From positions 1,905,662 to 1,969,661 of the forward strand of contig NC_077232.1 in NCBI RefSeq assembly GCF_027887165.1: a DNA stretch of 64,000 bases, written 5' to 3'. A program made the translations under genes and the position numbers. Below, piece after piece: positions 1 through 11,544 of this stretch (position 1 is its first letter; each line of letters starts with the position of its first letter). Source of the DNA: Monodelphis domestica. Lineage: Eukaryota; Chordata; Mammalia; Didelphimorphia; Didelphidae. A model generated the notes under the pieces. It saw only the letters and a list, made by a program, of their open reading frames with translations. It made no database searches and was not told the DNA's origin.

Positions 1-659
1 GTCAGGGGAGATCTGATTTTATCAGATCTCTCACAAGAGACAGAGTTGGGACCAGGTTGAGTTAGATGGCTTTGGTTTAGGGATTATATATCCAAATTCA
101 GTATCGCTATTTTCCTTTTAGTAGTTACAAGAAATAGGATTTTTTAAGTAACCGATCTCCAGCCACTTTCCTCGAATACCCGGTTAGCCATTTCCTCAAC
201 TGCCAACAAGTGTTAGGATAGGATTTTAGAGGGTGATTTAGGGAAAACATATAAATATTTTAATTTTATTAACACGATGGAGATGAGGGTTTGAGAATAA
301 AGGGAGGGAAAAGGGAAAATTCCAGTACTTATCCCTAAATCTTAAGCTCCCTAAGTACCTATACTAATGCCTAAATCCCTGAGCTACTTCAGGGTAAGTA
401 CAACAGCATGACAGATCTCACAATACAACAGTCCTGGATGAGTCAAAGTCCCAGTTGAAAATCACAGAAGCTCCAAACAGGTTTGAGGGGTTTCCCTCAG
501 TCCAGCTGTCCAGCAGTCTGGCTAAATATAGTCTCACCCCAGCTGAAGTCTTCAAGGGCCAGTTAGAGATGGATGATCTGCAGCCACAAGCCAATCTCCT
601 CCTTCTCCTCCTTCTTCCAACAGAATGGCAGTTGGGACAAACCTCTCTTCAGCAGCTTG
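1..659. other. Unassigned non-coding DNA at left edge
   Basis: No repeat family is recognised with confidence. The longest open frame (455-676, 73 codons) has a low-complexity leucine run from a CTC/CTT-rich stretch and no recognisable domain, so I do not call it a gene. Some stretches near 460-660 have an LTR-like feel, but no terminus or TSD is visible inside the window. Confidence 0.4.
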
Positions 660-3600
660 GAACTCTGACTCAGTAGCTCAGGAGATTCTAAGTCACATGT
701 TCCTGCCAATCATTTCGCAGTCTTTATCTTTCCTTGATACACAAGTGAATCTCCTTATAAGCAATGTCTCTCAGTTGAACCATTGATAACAATTACTAAT
801 AGATCAAAATTTATCTTAACCGTAAGATCCAGTCAAATATGAATGCTGTCATGCACTGTGTTGACTTCTCATCTTTGGATGCCTATAACTTGTATTCATT
901 GATTTTTTTAAGTCAACATTTGTGGTCCCTGGAACATATCCTTGGAGCACTTCCCTGAAGACATGCTTCTGAATTGACATGAAACCATTGTTGACTTCAC
1001 CTTGATTCTGGCCATTTTACCGGTTCTAAAAATGTCTAGAAATGCTTATTCTCTCCTCCAGGCCATTTTGTCTCATCAGATGTTAGCTGCTTTGCGATGA
1101 ATTGTCTAACGTTACAAAATCCTATTCCTGCCTAATTCTTACAAAACGAAATAAATGTGAGATAATATTTCACTTATTTATTCCATTTGTAGGGAAGTCT
1201 GTGGTCAGCAGAGCCAAGCAGAGTTTTCCTAATGATTTAGCTAATTGCTGTGGCCCCATTTCCTACACAACTGATACAGAAAATCTAAATCTATTTTGAA
1301 AATGGGTCTAATAAAATACTAAATGAAATTAGCAACCTTTTGAATAGAACTGAGTAGTTCAACTTAGATAATTACATGGAGAAACACCAATAGCTTATTG
1401 TCCTCATCAAGCTAATCATGGAGATGTACGGCTTGGTGAGAATAAGCAGTTTCGGTGTATTGGCTTCCAAGCTAAGAGAAATGGTTTCCTCTGTTTTCAA
1501 CTTGGTCAAGATGTTATCATTAACGTATCTTGCCTGATTTTACCCTCCATGGAAAGTTCTTAGAGTTAAATTGATATTGTGACATTTATTACAGTGGAAA
1601 CAACTACCATCTTCTCTTGCATTATGGATTTGGTCCTTGGTTTTCATCATTCTGAACACTATCGGTCCATTCAGTTCCCTCGACTGCCATAAGCACTGCT
1701 CTGTTACTCTTGGCACTGAATATCGCTCCCATACTCCTCTAGCCTCTGTTAGTATATGAAAAGGATTTGCTATGCCCCTGCCCTCAGTACTGTATGGCTC
1801 TATCCTGACTGAAGTGCAACAGTCCTTCACCCCCAGAGGCTGGATGCTCCCACCCGAGAATCTTTGGTCTGCAGATTCGTCATTGGTGCCTTTTGTTACT
1901 TTTATTGTTTAACTTGTAGAAGGGTCTTATATTACTCTGTTCCTTCCCATTTCCAATTCTGTTCCTTATTTAAGAGCACGAGGAAGAAAAAACTGAAAGG
2001 CCCCTGGAGGCAGTGCAGAGAGCACTGAGGAATGTGTCAGAGAAAGGGGGAAATAGAGAAATAGCCTTCATAGATACCTTGCAATTTGGAAGCCCAAGGA
2101 ATGAAAAGGAGTCTGTAAAAATGGAGATTTTGAACCCTAGACTTCAATCCCCAGAAGTCCTTGGTATTTCCCAGAATTCCCTATAATCTCACCTGAGTCC
2201 CCACCTAGGCGAGATCACAATTGGTCTTTAACTGGCAGTGATGCCTCCCTCTGCTCTTCCATTGCAATGATGTAGTAAGCTAAGCAAGGGGCTTTTGAAT
2301 GGGCTAATCAGCCATGGGCACATGGTTTTAGTTTTCTCTCCTTGATTTTCTAATAATCCTTGATAAGCCTCACAAAATAGAGATACTAATTTAATTTTTA
2401 CAAATCCTACAAGAATTATGGGAAAGTCCCAATTCCCTGGGAACTTGTGGCATGGGTTCATCCCCCGGCACAGCCTTCTTCACAACTGCTTTGTGAATCT
2501 TTGCACCTGGACTATGAGGAGGCTTCTAATTCCTTCCAAAAGGAAAAGACCAGGAATCCACCTCTGTTTGCTCCCAGGGTCACCTTCCTGGGGGTAGGCT
2601 GGTGATTTGCAAGGGACGAGAGTGGGGACAATCTTTCATTTCTTCCCCTTTTAGATGAGATACATCTTCAAGGATCCACCTACTGAGAGCACACTTGCAT
2701 TCTCCCTCTTTAATAAGGCCGTCTTAAATGGTGGCTTATGGAAAAGGGGAGAAGGAGGAGGTATTCAGAAATAAGTGTAATCATCAGTACAAATATTTTA
2801 AGTAATAAAATAAATATCTATAACAAATAACTTTTCTGTCTTCTCCCAAACAGTAACCCCGCCCCCCCCCCCCCCCATGCTTTCTAAATTGGATATTAAA
2901 TGATTACACAATGGGGCAGTGATCTATTTTGCTACCAGACAATTCAGCTCAGCATTATGGCCTTGTGACTTGTAGGAACACAGCGATTGCCCAGGCACAA
3001 TGAGCACAGATCCAGCAAATGTCCCTTTAGAAATGACAGATATCTAATTAAGTATCCCTACTCTTATCTAATAATCCCGCCACTTCTCTGAGGAGGAGGA
3101 ATGGAAAGGTCCCCCGAATTATTCTCCTCTTACTCATTTGAAAGAAATGTGACCACTGCTTAAAATGAATTTATCTCGACCAGTGTTGTATACCACTACG
3201 GGACACGCACACTCATCCCACAACAATATTCGGCACCAGGATGTTAGGGGAGATTTATATTATGTAGAGGAACCTCATGGGATTGGATGGGAATGAAAGT
3301 AGATTTAGGAATCAAAGGGTCCTGAAGTGCTGGGAGACTAAATAAGCCGTAAGTTCATGGAATTATCGTGATGCAAACTTTCCCTGAAACACTCAGGCCA
3401 GATTTTCATTTGGACCCAAGTCCCATTTCTGAACAAATACTTCAACGAAGACTAGGACGTCGGAAGAAACCTTAGCCGGTACACATGTAGTCTTAAAGAA
3501 GTATACTCTAGAAACGAAAATAATTAGCCTTGGGCATTCAGGATGGGTCCTTCTGGGGATGGATTGGTCAAGAAACATTAGAGGAAGAGCAACATGAGAA

Positions 3601-3925
3601 AAGTCAGGGGGAGATGCTGAGAAAAGACCCCAGCAGCGACACCTTTCAATAATGTCTGGGTTCTTATTAGTTACTGATATGTCACAGGAAATTAGAGGTT
3701 TCTGCAGTCTCTTGATAATGATTTCTCTGGCATCACTCTTAAGTAGAAGCTCTACTCCTCACTCCAGGCCAAAGGACAGAGCAACATCTCCAAATCAGTC
3801 ACCTCAGGGAAGTCCCTTCTTTTTTTAGACTCAATCTATTCCCTCCAGCAAGAGAGAATTGGATGGAAGAATAGACTTTCCTTTTCATCCCAAAGGCTAG
3901 GCAGAACATGAGCGAGTCTTGGCAA
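660..3925 (+). repeat. Left copy of a diverged duplicated block
   Basis: This stretch aligns collinearly by eye with 31.6-35.7 kb plus 41.09-41.27 kb. Anchors include 'gatccagtcaaatat' (826-840 and 31889-31903), 'gcttaaaatgaattta' (3158-3173 and 35122-35137) and 'catctccaaatcagt' (3785-3799 and 41136-41150). Both copies are in direct orientation about 31 kb apart. Clear homology starts by about 815; 660-815 is weaker. No coding potential is preserved in common. It may be a segmental duplication or a long uncatalogued dispersed repeat. A 15-base C run lies at 2862-2876 in this copy only. Confidence 0.7.
2862..2876. repeat. C15 homopolymer run
   Basis: Fifteen consecutive C follow 'ccccg'. The run is absent at the aligned position of the right block copy (near 33800), so it grew after the copies separated. 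Confidence 0.9.
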
Positions 3926-3929
3926 CTTC

Positions 3930-4195
3930 AGCATTAAAAGAACAAATGGCATGGAATATAATATTTCAAAAAGGAAAGGAATTGGGTTTACAATCAAGAA
4001 TAACATAATTACACAAGAAAAATGATATTTAACAAACTAAAGGACGTTGAACTATTCTTGGGGAAAGGACCAGAACTCAGTAGAAAAATTGATCTACGAG
4101 ATTCACGAGAAGATTAACACAAAAGACCAATTATAAGGGAGTCAATAAGGGAAGTCAAACTGTTTATTTCTTTGTTTCTCTGATGTGGGGAGGAG
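3930..4195 (+). mobile_element. L1 ORF1 3'-end relic
   Basis: The DNA matches the end of L1 ORF1 as seen in the cleaner copy at 28410-28610: the stretch around 'catggaatataatatttc', then 'aggaccagaactcagt' followed by 'aaaattgat'. The frame is destroyed by many changes. It is followed by L1 inter-ORF-like sequence up to about 4195. It abuts the end of the duplicated block, so it inserted into or beside that block. Confidence 0.6.
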
Positions 4196-4204
4196 AGGAA
4201 AGGA

Positions 4205-4665
4205 GATTCTTGTGCTTTTTAATGTAGCCAACAAAAATAAATTAATAAATATGTATAGCATTTCCTTTGTAGTAATGAAAACCTAAAAACAAAGTAGATG
4301 TCCATTGACTGGCGAATGACTAAAAAAAAAATTCCACTGAATAAATATAATTAAATATTTCAGTGCCATAATTAATAATGCATATTTAAAATGACCAAGA
4401 ACATATATGGATTTTATAAAGTAGTGTAAACAGAAATAGAAACATTATAAACATAACTATAAAAATGAAAAGAACAATAATTATGACATCAAAATCCAAA
4501 GTGAATGCTTCATAATTGTGATGACCAATTCTTCAGACTTAAGTGAAAAGAAAATTCACCTCTGGCACGTCTTTTCAGAGATGGGGTTCTATCAATGTGG
4601 AACATTGCATATATTGTCCACATTGATTGATATGTGGGTTAGTTAGTTAGAAAAGGAAAGGGTTA
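4205..4665 (+). mobile_element. Old L1 3'-end fragment
   Basis: Recognisable L1 tail wording includes 'gtagatgtccattgactgg' and the 3' UTR stretch around 'gtggaacattgcatat' and 'gattgatatgtgggttag'. It is heavily diverged and lies between the ORF1 relic and the ORF2 relic that follows, so the order of pieces is not that of one intact L1. Boundaries are approximate and no TSD was found. Confidence 0.5.
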
Positions 4666-4804
4666 TTAAAGAGAATGATAATAATGAGGCAATACTAAAA
4701 TCTGTGGGATCTAGCAAAAGCAATAATTAGAGAAATGTTTATATGATATTTATAAATGTTTATATTAATAAAATAGAGAAAGAATAGATAAATGAATTGG
4801 GAGC

Positions 4805-5632
4805 TGTGAAGGTTAAATTTAACTCTCCTCTGATTGTGAAGATTAAATTGTAACCCCTGCCTATTTTTAGATTTTAATCACCAAAAGTGTAGACACCCTA
4901 CTTAAAAGTTGAGTATGGAGATCTGCCCATTTTTAGATCTAATCACCAAAAGTGTAAACATCCCACTTAATCATTAAGTGGGAGATCTGTGACCCATGTG
5001 TGCAACAGTGGGCGACAAATCAGAATTGACTCACTGTCTCCCGGGCAGACCTAAAGCAGGACTTCAACTGTGATTGGTAGACATAGAATTAGGGGAAGGC
5101 ACAGGAAGTGATGCAAGAGAAAGTGTCTTTAAAAGAGAATGACAACTTCCTTAGTGCAGTTCTACTGGCAGTTCTTCATCCTTTGGAAGTGGAGTCTGGA
5201 GACAATTCTTCATTCTTTGGAGTGGAGGCTGGACCTGAGACCCTGTTCCTGGTGAGGCTGTTCTAAAACCTCTTCCTTTGAACTGACATGTGGTGAGTGA
5301 AAAGCTGACTCTTAACTGCTTGATTTTCTGAAAAAAAGTAAGCCTCAGGAAATACTTACCTTTTGAGAGAGACGTCTCCAGGTCCTCAGCTTTGCCAAGG
5401 CCTAAGGACTAACTCTCCCTGCTGGGGTTGAACCATGGGCTGGGGGTAAATTACTTAGTGTTTAAGCTGGATATCTTATCCTATCCCCTCTCTGATTTTC
5501 TTACTTCACTCTTTCTACATTTTGTAAATAAATTATAAATAAATCTCTTTTGGAATAAATTAAATTCCTGGTGACCACGCTCTTAAATAATGCACTTGAA
5601 TCCCTTTAAAAATAACACCTTCCCCCCTTACA
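4805..5632 (+). mobile_element. Solo LTR, family A copy 1
   Basis: The element begins TGTGAAGG and ends CTTACA, and sits inside L1 ORF2, which resumes on the other side. Flanking tetranucleotides are gagc (4801-4804) and aagc (5633-5636), a 4-bp TSD with one change. Promoter-like parts are an inverted CCAAT (gattgg, near 5073) and a TATA-like ctttaaaag (5127-5135). There is a consensus splice-donor string tggtgagtg (5291-5299) and overlapping AATAAA signals near 5525-5547. It shares this order of parts with copies at 19174 and 58874. A 4-bp TSD suits gamma/ERV1-type integration. No internal retroviral genes are present. Confidence 0.8.
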
Positions 5633-6568
5633 AAGCACAATTTTAAAAACTGGGAAAAAAATGAAAAATTCCCAGATACCCAAATCAGAAATCCTAAAAA
5701 TCATCGGTGAGATCAGTAAAATTGAATGTAAACAAGCCATCAAATGAATAAATAAAATTAGGATTTGGTTTTATTTTTAAAAATCAACAACATTGATTAG
5801 CCATTGTTTAATATGATTTTGAAAAGAGGGAAGAGAACCAAATAGGTAGCATTAAAGATGAAAAGGGCCAATATACTGTCAATGAAGGGGAAATTAAAGC
5901 AATTACTAGGCATTCAATTATATGTCAAAAAATTAGCAATTTAAGTGAAGTGAAGGATTACCTACAGAAATACAAACCTCCTAAAGTATCAGAGGAAGGC
6001 ATGGAATATCTAAATAAACTTATTTTAGAAAAAGTAACTGGAAAGCCCATAAATGAATTTCCCTTAAAAAAAGTATTGTGCTCATGTAAAATATTTGTCG
6101 AATTGCTTATTGTCCCAGAGAGTGGAAGGGGTGAACACAAATAGGGGAGAAAGGATGGGAAGAATGTAGAAAATTTGGAACTCAACATTTTAAAGAAAAT
6201 AGAAAATAAAAAAATTGTTTTTACCTGTAATTAGGGAAATGTATATGATACTTTTCTTCCATAAACCCTAGGAAGAGAAATAGTTATTATTTCTCATATT
6301 GTTGAAAGTATGTTTTATGCGATGACTTAAATTCTGGTTGTATATTAAATAATTTTATGTGGAGGAAAGTGCATCAGGACCAGATGGATTACAAGTGAAT
6401 TCTAGCAAATATTTAAAGAATAACCAATTTTAAATTATTTGAAATAATCTGTAAAGAAGGAGTCCTTTTATTAAGCAAATATAGTGCTGATACTTAAACT
6501 AGGAAAAGCAAAAAGAGAGAAAGAAAATTATAGGCCATTTTCATGAGTGACTATTGATGTAGCTATCC

Positions 6569-7536
6569 TGCCACAGGCGGGGTCCAGGCTTACTCAGGAC
6601 TCCAGGGTTTCCCGACAGGTGGCGAATGATTAGTCAAAATAAATAACAACCGGAAGACAGCTTAATCATTATAGCCATGGGATTGCTTTGCATCTGATAG
6701 CTGCTCCACCATCCCCATGCCTGGTTTTTATTTTTATACCCATTGTCTTGGCATGCAGATACACGTAATCAAAGAGAGATAATTGGAAAAGTGATACATT
6801 AACTTTTAACAAATCACTTGATTAACATTCTATATTTTTGTATTGTGATTACAGACAGCATACAAAATAAATGATTCCGTCACAGGTGGCTTAATTTTCT
6901 CATTACCCTGTGAGGAGTTTTGAGCTTACAAACAATCAAGGAAAATTACTTATTGCTTTTAATAAAATGGAATAATTAATCAACAGCTCTTAAAAGACAA
7001 TTCAACAATCATATCATTGAGGTTGAGGGGTACTGGGAACACAATTCAAATTTAGACTGATCATTTCTCAGGGTTTTTACTAGGGAGTTTCCCACTGGTG
7101 AGTTACTGGTTTGTGATGTCAAGTCACTAAGGCATATTGAAGCTTGATGTACTTGTACTTATTGTATGGGCCTCTATGATTGATTTGTGTGATGGCTTCA
7201 TGAGAATAGGTTTCTGTGAGTGGGAAAGTTTTGGGTTTGGCTTGTAGCTACAGTTTTGCTGGGAATTATGTACCTAAGTAAAAAGTTAACCCATGATAGT
7301 CTTTTGGGATAGGGTTTGAGGGTCTGATCTTTTGGTGATGTTTTAGAGAATTAGGGTACAGGCATTTGGTCTTGCATTATTCCTTTTGAGACTATGGATC
7401 ATGTCAATTCCATAGGTAGAGAGGTCATGTAAGGGGGACTGAGTGGGCAATCATATATTGCCGAGGGCCATTCTGTGGCCCCCTTAGCTACCACGTGTGA
7501 CTCTGTCAAGGCATTGTGGCCTGATGGCTCCTAGCA
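6569..7536 (-). mobile_element. Solo LTR, family B, 968 bp with 6-bp TSD
   Basis: The insert starts TG and ends CA, and is flanked by a perfect 6-bp duplication ctatcc (6563-6568 and 7537-7542). Removing it restores continuous L1 ORF2. On the minus strand there is a TATA/AATAAA overlap (plus 6726-6738) about 170 bp from the 3' end, so I orient it minus. A 6-bp TSD is typical of class II (beta-like) retroviruses; that class is an inference. Confidence 0.78.
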
Positions 7537-7772
7537 CTATCCTAAATAAAATACTATCTAGGAGACTACAATACATCAAAAAGATTATATATTGTGACCC
7601 AACAGGTTTTATACCTGGAATGCAGGGGTGGTTTAATATGAAGAAAACTAGTAACAGAATTAATTACTTTAATAGCAAAAGTAACAAAAAAAATCATGAC
7701 TGTATCAATAGATTCAGAAAAAGCTTTTGACAAAATACAACCCTTATTCCTATTTTAAAAACTGAGGAAAGA

Positions 7773-8559
7773 CTTAGCAGATTGGGCAATATCAAAGTAA
7801 TAAATGTTGGAGGGGATGTGGCAAAATTGGGACACTAATACATTGTTGGTGGAGTTGTGAATTGCTCCAACCATTCTGGAAGGTAATTTGGAATTATGCC
7901 CAAAGGGCTATTAAAGAATGCCTACCTTTTGATTCAGCAATACCACTACTAGGTTTGTACCCCAAAGAGATAATAAGGAAAAATACTTGTAGAAAAATAT
8001 TCATAGCTGCTGCACTTTTTGTGGTGGCAAAAAATTGGAAAATGAGGGGGTGTCCTTTGATTAGGGAATGGCTGGAGAAATTGTGGTATATGATGGTGAT
8101 GGAATGATAAATTGCTTGATTTTCATATGAGCTGGAAAGACCTCCATGAACTGATGGACAGTAAAATGAGCAGAACCAGGAGAACATTGTACACAGAGAC
8201 TGAAATGTTGTGGAACGATCATATGTAATTGATTTTGCTACTGATAGTAATGTAATGATCCAGGACAATCCTGAGGGATTTATGAGAAAGAAAGTATCCA
8301 CATCAAGAGAAAGAACTATGGAAGTAGAAATGCAGAAGGAAAACATTTGATTTTTCATTTGTTTATATGGGTATTGAATGTGGAGTTTTGATTTTTAAAA
8401 GATTATTAAAATTATTAATATGGAAATAGGTATTGAGTGATAATACATGTATAACCAAGTGGAATTGCTTGTCAGCTCTGGGAGGGGGGAGGGAAAATGG
8501 GAGGGAAGAACATGAATCATGAACTATGGAAAAATACTTAAATAAAATATTTAAAAAGA
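7773..8559 (+). mobile_element. 5'-truncated L1 inserted in O1
   Basis: It holds the L1 ORF2 C-terminal region and 3' UTR, starting near 'gcagattgggcaat' and ending in an A-rich tail. The flanking duplication reads aaaaactgaggaaaga (7757-7772) and aaaaactggggaaaga (8560-8575), 15 of 16 identical. An 81-codon frame at 7862-8107 keeps part of the ORF2 tail (WLEKLWYMMVME). It is clearly younger than its host L1. Confidence 0.85.
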
Positions 8560-9808
8560 AAAAACTGGGGAAAGAATAAGAGAGTTTTAAAAATTAAAAT
8601 GATAAAAAGCATCTATCTAAAACCATCAGCAAGTATAATTTGTAGTGAGTTTGAGCTATAAGCTTTCCCAATAAGATCAAGAGTGAAACAATTTCCTATT
8701 ATCATGAATATTATTTAACATAATATTAGAAATGCTAGTAATAAGTAATTAGAAAAGAAAAATAAATTAGGGTATCAGAATCGATGAAGAGGTAATAAAA
8801 CTATCTCTTTTTGTAGGCAATATGATGATGTATGTGGAAAAGCCTAGAGATTCAACAAAGAAGTTAATTTTATTCATATTAATTAATTAGTAGTAATTTT
8901 AGCAAAGTAGCAGGATGTAAAAGAAACCCACATAAATCATCAGCATTTTTATAAACCACTAATATAGATCAAGAGTATCAAATAAATCAATGAGAAAATA
9001 TAAAAGAAGGATGTCTAGCAGTACCAGTTTTTAAATTGTATTATAAAGCAGTAATTGTCAAAAGTATCTGGTACTAAGAAACAGAAAGGTAGATCAATAG
9101 AGACATGCAACAAAGAAAGAGTAGTAGTAAAGTAAAGAATTATAGTAATTAATTTGCACACCCAGTTTTGGAAATCCAAACTCACTATTTGGTAAAAATT
9201 GCTGGGGCAATTGGAAAGTAGTTTGGCAAAAACTAGATATAGACCAACATCTCAAACCATTTGCTAAGATAAGATCAAAATTGATAGATGCCCTAGGCAT
9301 AAAGGAGATAAGATAAGCAAATTAGAAGAACAGGGAACAAAAAGGGGGAAAAAACCTTCTGCGGTCCAAAATATTAAAGCTGTTCTCTTTGTGTTGGCAA
9401 AGAACTGGAAACTGACGGGCTGTTCATCAGTTGAAGAATGACTGATAAATTGTGGTTTATGATTGTGATGGGATACTACTGCCCTGTAAGAAACAACGAG
9501 CAGGTAAATTAACAACCAACCAACTTGGAAAGACCTACATGAAAAAATGAAGAATGAAATAAGTAGAACCAAGAGGACATTATGTACAACTACAGAATCA
9601 ATATTTGAAGAATAATTTGTGAATGTCCATCTGGAAAGAATGTACTGAAAAATAGAAAGATGAGAGCCACCATATATATGTACAAATCTACATATATAAT
9701 TTTTGTTGCACCTTTCATGGTGCAGAGAAAGGAGGGAGGAACTGAGATACTTGGAATAAATTCTACTAAAAATACAGAAGTGAAGAAAAGAAAAGAAATA
9801 TATATTAT

Positions 9809-9825
9809 ACACACACACACACACA
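9809..9825. repeat. (AC)n microsatellite
   Basis: A short AC tract at the 3' side of the L1 mosaic. Confidence 0.9.
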
Positions 9826-9830
9826 TCTAA

Positions 9831-10452
9831 GAAATGAGAACACTTAAGCAAAATAGAAAAGAGGCAAGAGTCATGGAAGAAACATTTGGGGAGAGAATTG
9901 TCCGTTTGGCACAAGAAGAACAGAATTTTCCCAGGCAACAAACTTTGACTAGGCTTGTAAAAGCTAAAATAGTGCAAAAACCTTAAAATAGTAAAATATT
10001 AAAGTACATCACAATAAAAATAGCTGACCCGGAAAGCAAATGGTGGATCAAATGGAAAGCGTGTGGGGGCCCGTGAAATCTCTGATCAAAACCAAAGAAG
10101 ACAGAAATAATACCTCCAAGGTAAATTTGTAGTTATTAGACACCAGTGAGTGACGCAATTCTTAACCTGTATTAAACTCCTTTACTGATTTTAACCAAAA
10201 GCTCTTTAGTTTATACTTGGTTTATGCTGTGTCCCAGGGCTTTGTGAGGCTTGACTAAGAGAGCTGGAGAGCACTTGTTGCGGTCCCTGGCACCCAGCAG
10301 CCATTTGATAAATACTGCTACAGCCCAGAGAGCTAAACGTTAGGCACGAAGGACTGGAAGGGCTGGACTGGGCAGGGGGAATTCTGGCTCACCTCTCAGG
10401 AAGCCTAGAGCCTAGAGCAGGGACTCATTTCTTGGGCTCCTGTGTCGGAGCC
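9831..10452. other. Downstream flank of the MRGPR gene, unassigned
   Basis: No repeat is recognised here. It is the 3' flank of the minus-strand receptor gene. I see no AATAAA (plus-strand tttatt) between about 10015 and 10452, so the polyadenylation site is not located. Confidence 0.4.
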
Positions 10453-11397
10453 TCAGAAGGACGTTTCCGTGGTGCGGCTGGGGGAGGTGTCCCTCCCCTC
10501 CACCCACAGGGCCCTCTGAATGACCGCCCTGAGGGGCTCCTTCCCTTTTCTATGCTTTTGCCGGCCAAAGAAAACGTAAATGAAGGGGTTGATGCTGCTG
10601 TTCACAGAGGCTAGAAACACTACGAGCCGCAGGGGCAGGATGTCTAAACCCAAGCGTCGCATTACACCTCCAATCCCCAAGGGCAGGCCGCAGAGCAGGA
10701 ACACGAGGACGGTGAGCAGGATCAGGAGGTAGAGCCGGGGCGGCTGCCGGCGCTGGGAGCTGCACTGGACCCGGAGCACCAGCGTCAGGCTGGCCACGCA
10801 CAGCACACAGGTGAGGAGGCAGAACCACGTAGACCGGACGAGGAAGAAGACGGGACAGAAAGGGTCCTTCTGCACATAAACACAATAGAAATATCCCGAC
10901 CCCCAGAACAGGCCGGCCAGAGCCCAGAGGGCCGCACACGCCCTGGCAGACGTGTGCTCGGGGCGTTTACATTTGTACCAAAGCGGGAAGAGCACAGACA
11001 GACAGCGCTCGGTGCTGATCGCTGCCAGGAAGCTCAGGCCCACCGAGTAGGCCAGGGGTATGACGTAGACCATGACCACGTAAATGGGAGTTTGTAAATA
11101 GCCAACGAATTCTTGCAAGAGCAGCAAGAACGTGCTGAAAAGGAAGAGCGCATCGGCGCCGGCCAGGTTGAGGATGTAGACGGAGAAGGGGTTCCTCGGG
11201 ATGCGGAAGCCCAGCAGCCACAGGATCATGCCGTTCCCCAGCAGCCCAACCACGGCGATGCCCATCGTGAGGATCTCCATCCAGACCCCTAATTGGTTTC
11301 CTCCGGATGTCACCGGAACCGAAGTCCCATTTACACTTTTCTCCAGTGTGGTGTTTTGAATATATTCCCCCTGCTCGGGTGTCGGGGACACAGCCAT
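10453..11397 (-). CDS. MRGPR: Mas-related G protein-coupled receptor (MRGPR family), intact
   Basis: This intact 314-residue class A receptor is encoded without introns, as is usual for MRGPRs. MRGPRs sit in the plasma membrane, mostly of sensory neurons or mast cells, and respond to peptides, amines or other small ligands. The N-terminal tail has N-glycosylation sequons NTT (15-17) and NGT (23-25). Seven hydrophobic segments fall at about 39-62, 72-95, 103-128, 152-173, 183-208, 222-245 and 254-277. TM1 has GN (54-55), TM2 has D82, and TM3 ends in ERC (130-132) in place of DRY, followed by LSVLFPLWYKCKRP, a strong MRGPR signature. TM6 has FLLCGLP (233-239) and TM7 has NPFIY (270-274). There is no Cys at the usual TM3 disulfide position; C172 and C181 could form the alternative TM4-TM5 bridge known in MRGPRX structures. 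The ATG has a strong context (gccATGg). The coding DNA is GC-richer than its surroundings. Subfamily (X-, B- or D-like) cannot be fixed without a tree. Confidence 0.93.
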   Translation of the reverse strand: MAVSPTPEQGEYIQNTTLEKSVNGTSVPVTSGGNQLGVWMEILTMGIAVVGLLGNGMILWLLGFRIPRNPFSVYILNLAGADALFLFSTFLLLLQEFVGYLQTPIYVVMVYVIPLAYSVGLSFLAAISTERCLSVLFPLWYKCKRPEHTSARACAALWALAGLFWGSGYFYCVYVQKDPFCPVFFLVRSTWFCLLTCVLCVASLTLVLRVQCSSQRRQPPRLYLLILLTVLVFLLCGLPLGIGGVMRRLGLDILPLRLVVFLASVNSSINPFIYVFFGRQKHRKGKEPLRAVIQRALWVEGRDTSPSRTTETSF

Positions 11398-11446
11398 GGC
11401 GGGGTTTTCCAGGCGCAGGAAACCGCTCCTTTCCAGTGCCCTGGAG
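11398..11446 (-). promoter_or_regulatory. Candidate 3' splice site and short 5' UTR of the MRGPR gene
   Basis: Reading the minus strand, a pyrimidine-rich run ending TCTTCATCTCCAG lies just upstream of the start codon, with the AG at plus 11441-11442. If used, the coding exon would carry a 43-nt 5' UTR. Coding-exon-with-upstream-UTR-exon is common in this family. The upstream exon and promoter were not located. This is inference. Confidence 0.35.
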
Positions 11447-11544
11447 ATGAAGACATGAAAGAGCGCGAGATACTTTTCCTTTACAGGCCTTTACTCTTTC
11501 CTCCCAACTTCAAGCAAGCTCCCACGAGAGTCAGGGGACAGCGT

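Larger units (their letters stand above)
4668..9830 (+). mobile_element. Old L1 ORF2 mosaic (O1) carrying three insertions
   Basis: Segments 4668-4804, 5633-6568, 7537-7772 and 8576-9330 read as successive pieces of one L1 ORF2 once three inserts are removed. They cover the linker before RT, the region leading to the 'GFIPGMQ' motif at about 7600-7626, the palm region around 8760-8870 where the FADD motif is degenerate, and the thumb/C-terminal region. A C-terminal and 3' UTR part continues to about 9830 and ends near an (AC)n tract at 9809-9825. All frames are broken. The 5' endonuclease part is missing. The antisense open frame at 9264-9977 is only the reverse of this relic. Confidence 0.75.

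Noticed and set aside
5950..6188. Small frames on both strands near 6.0 kb
   Set aside because: They are pieces of the old L1 ORF2 (MKDYLQKYK and following) and its antisense.
9264..9977. 237-codon minus-strand frame, one of the longest open frames
   Set aside because: It is antisense to the old L1 3' region and contains no known domain.
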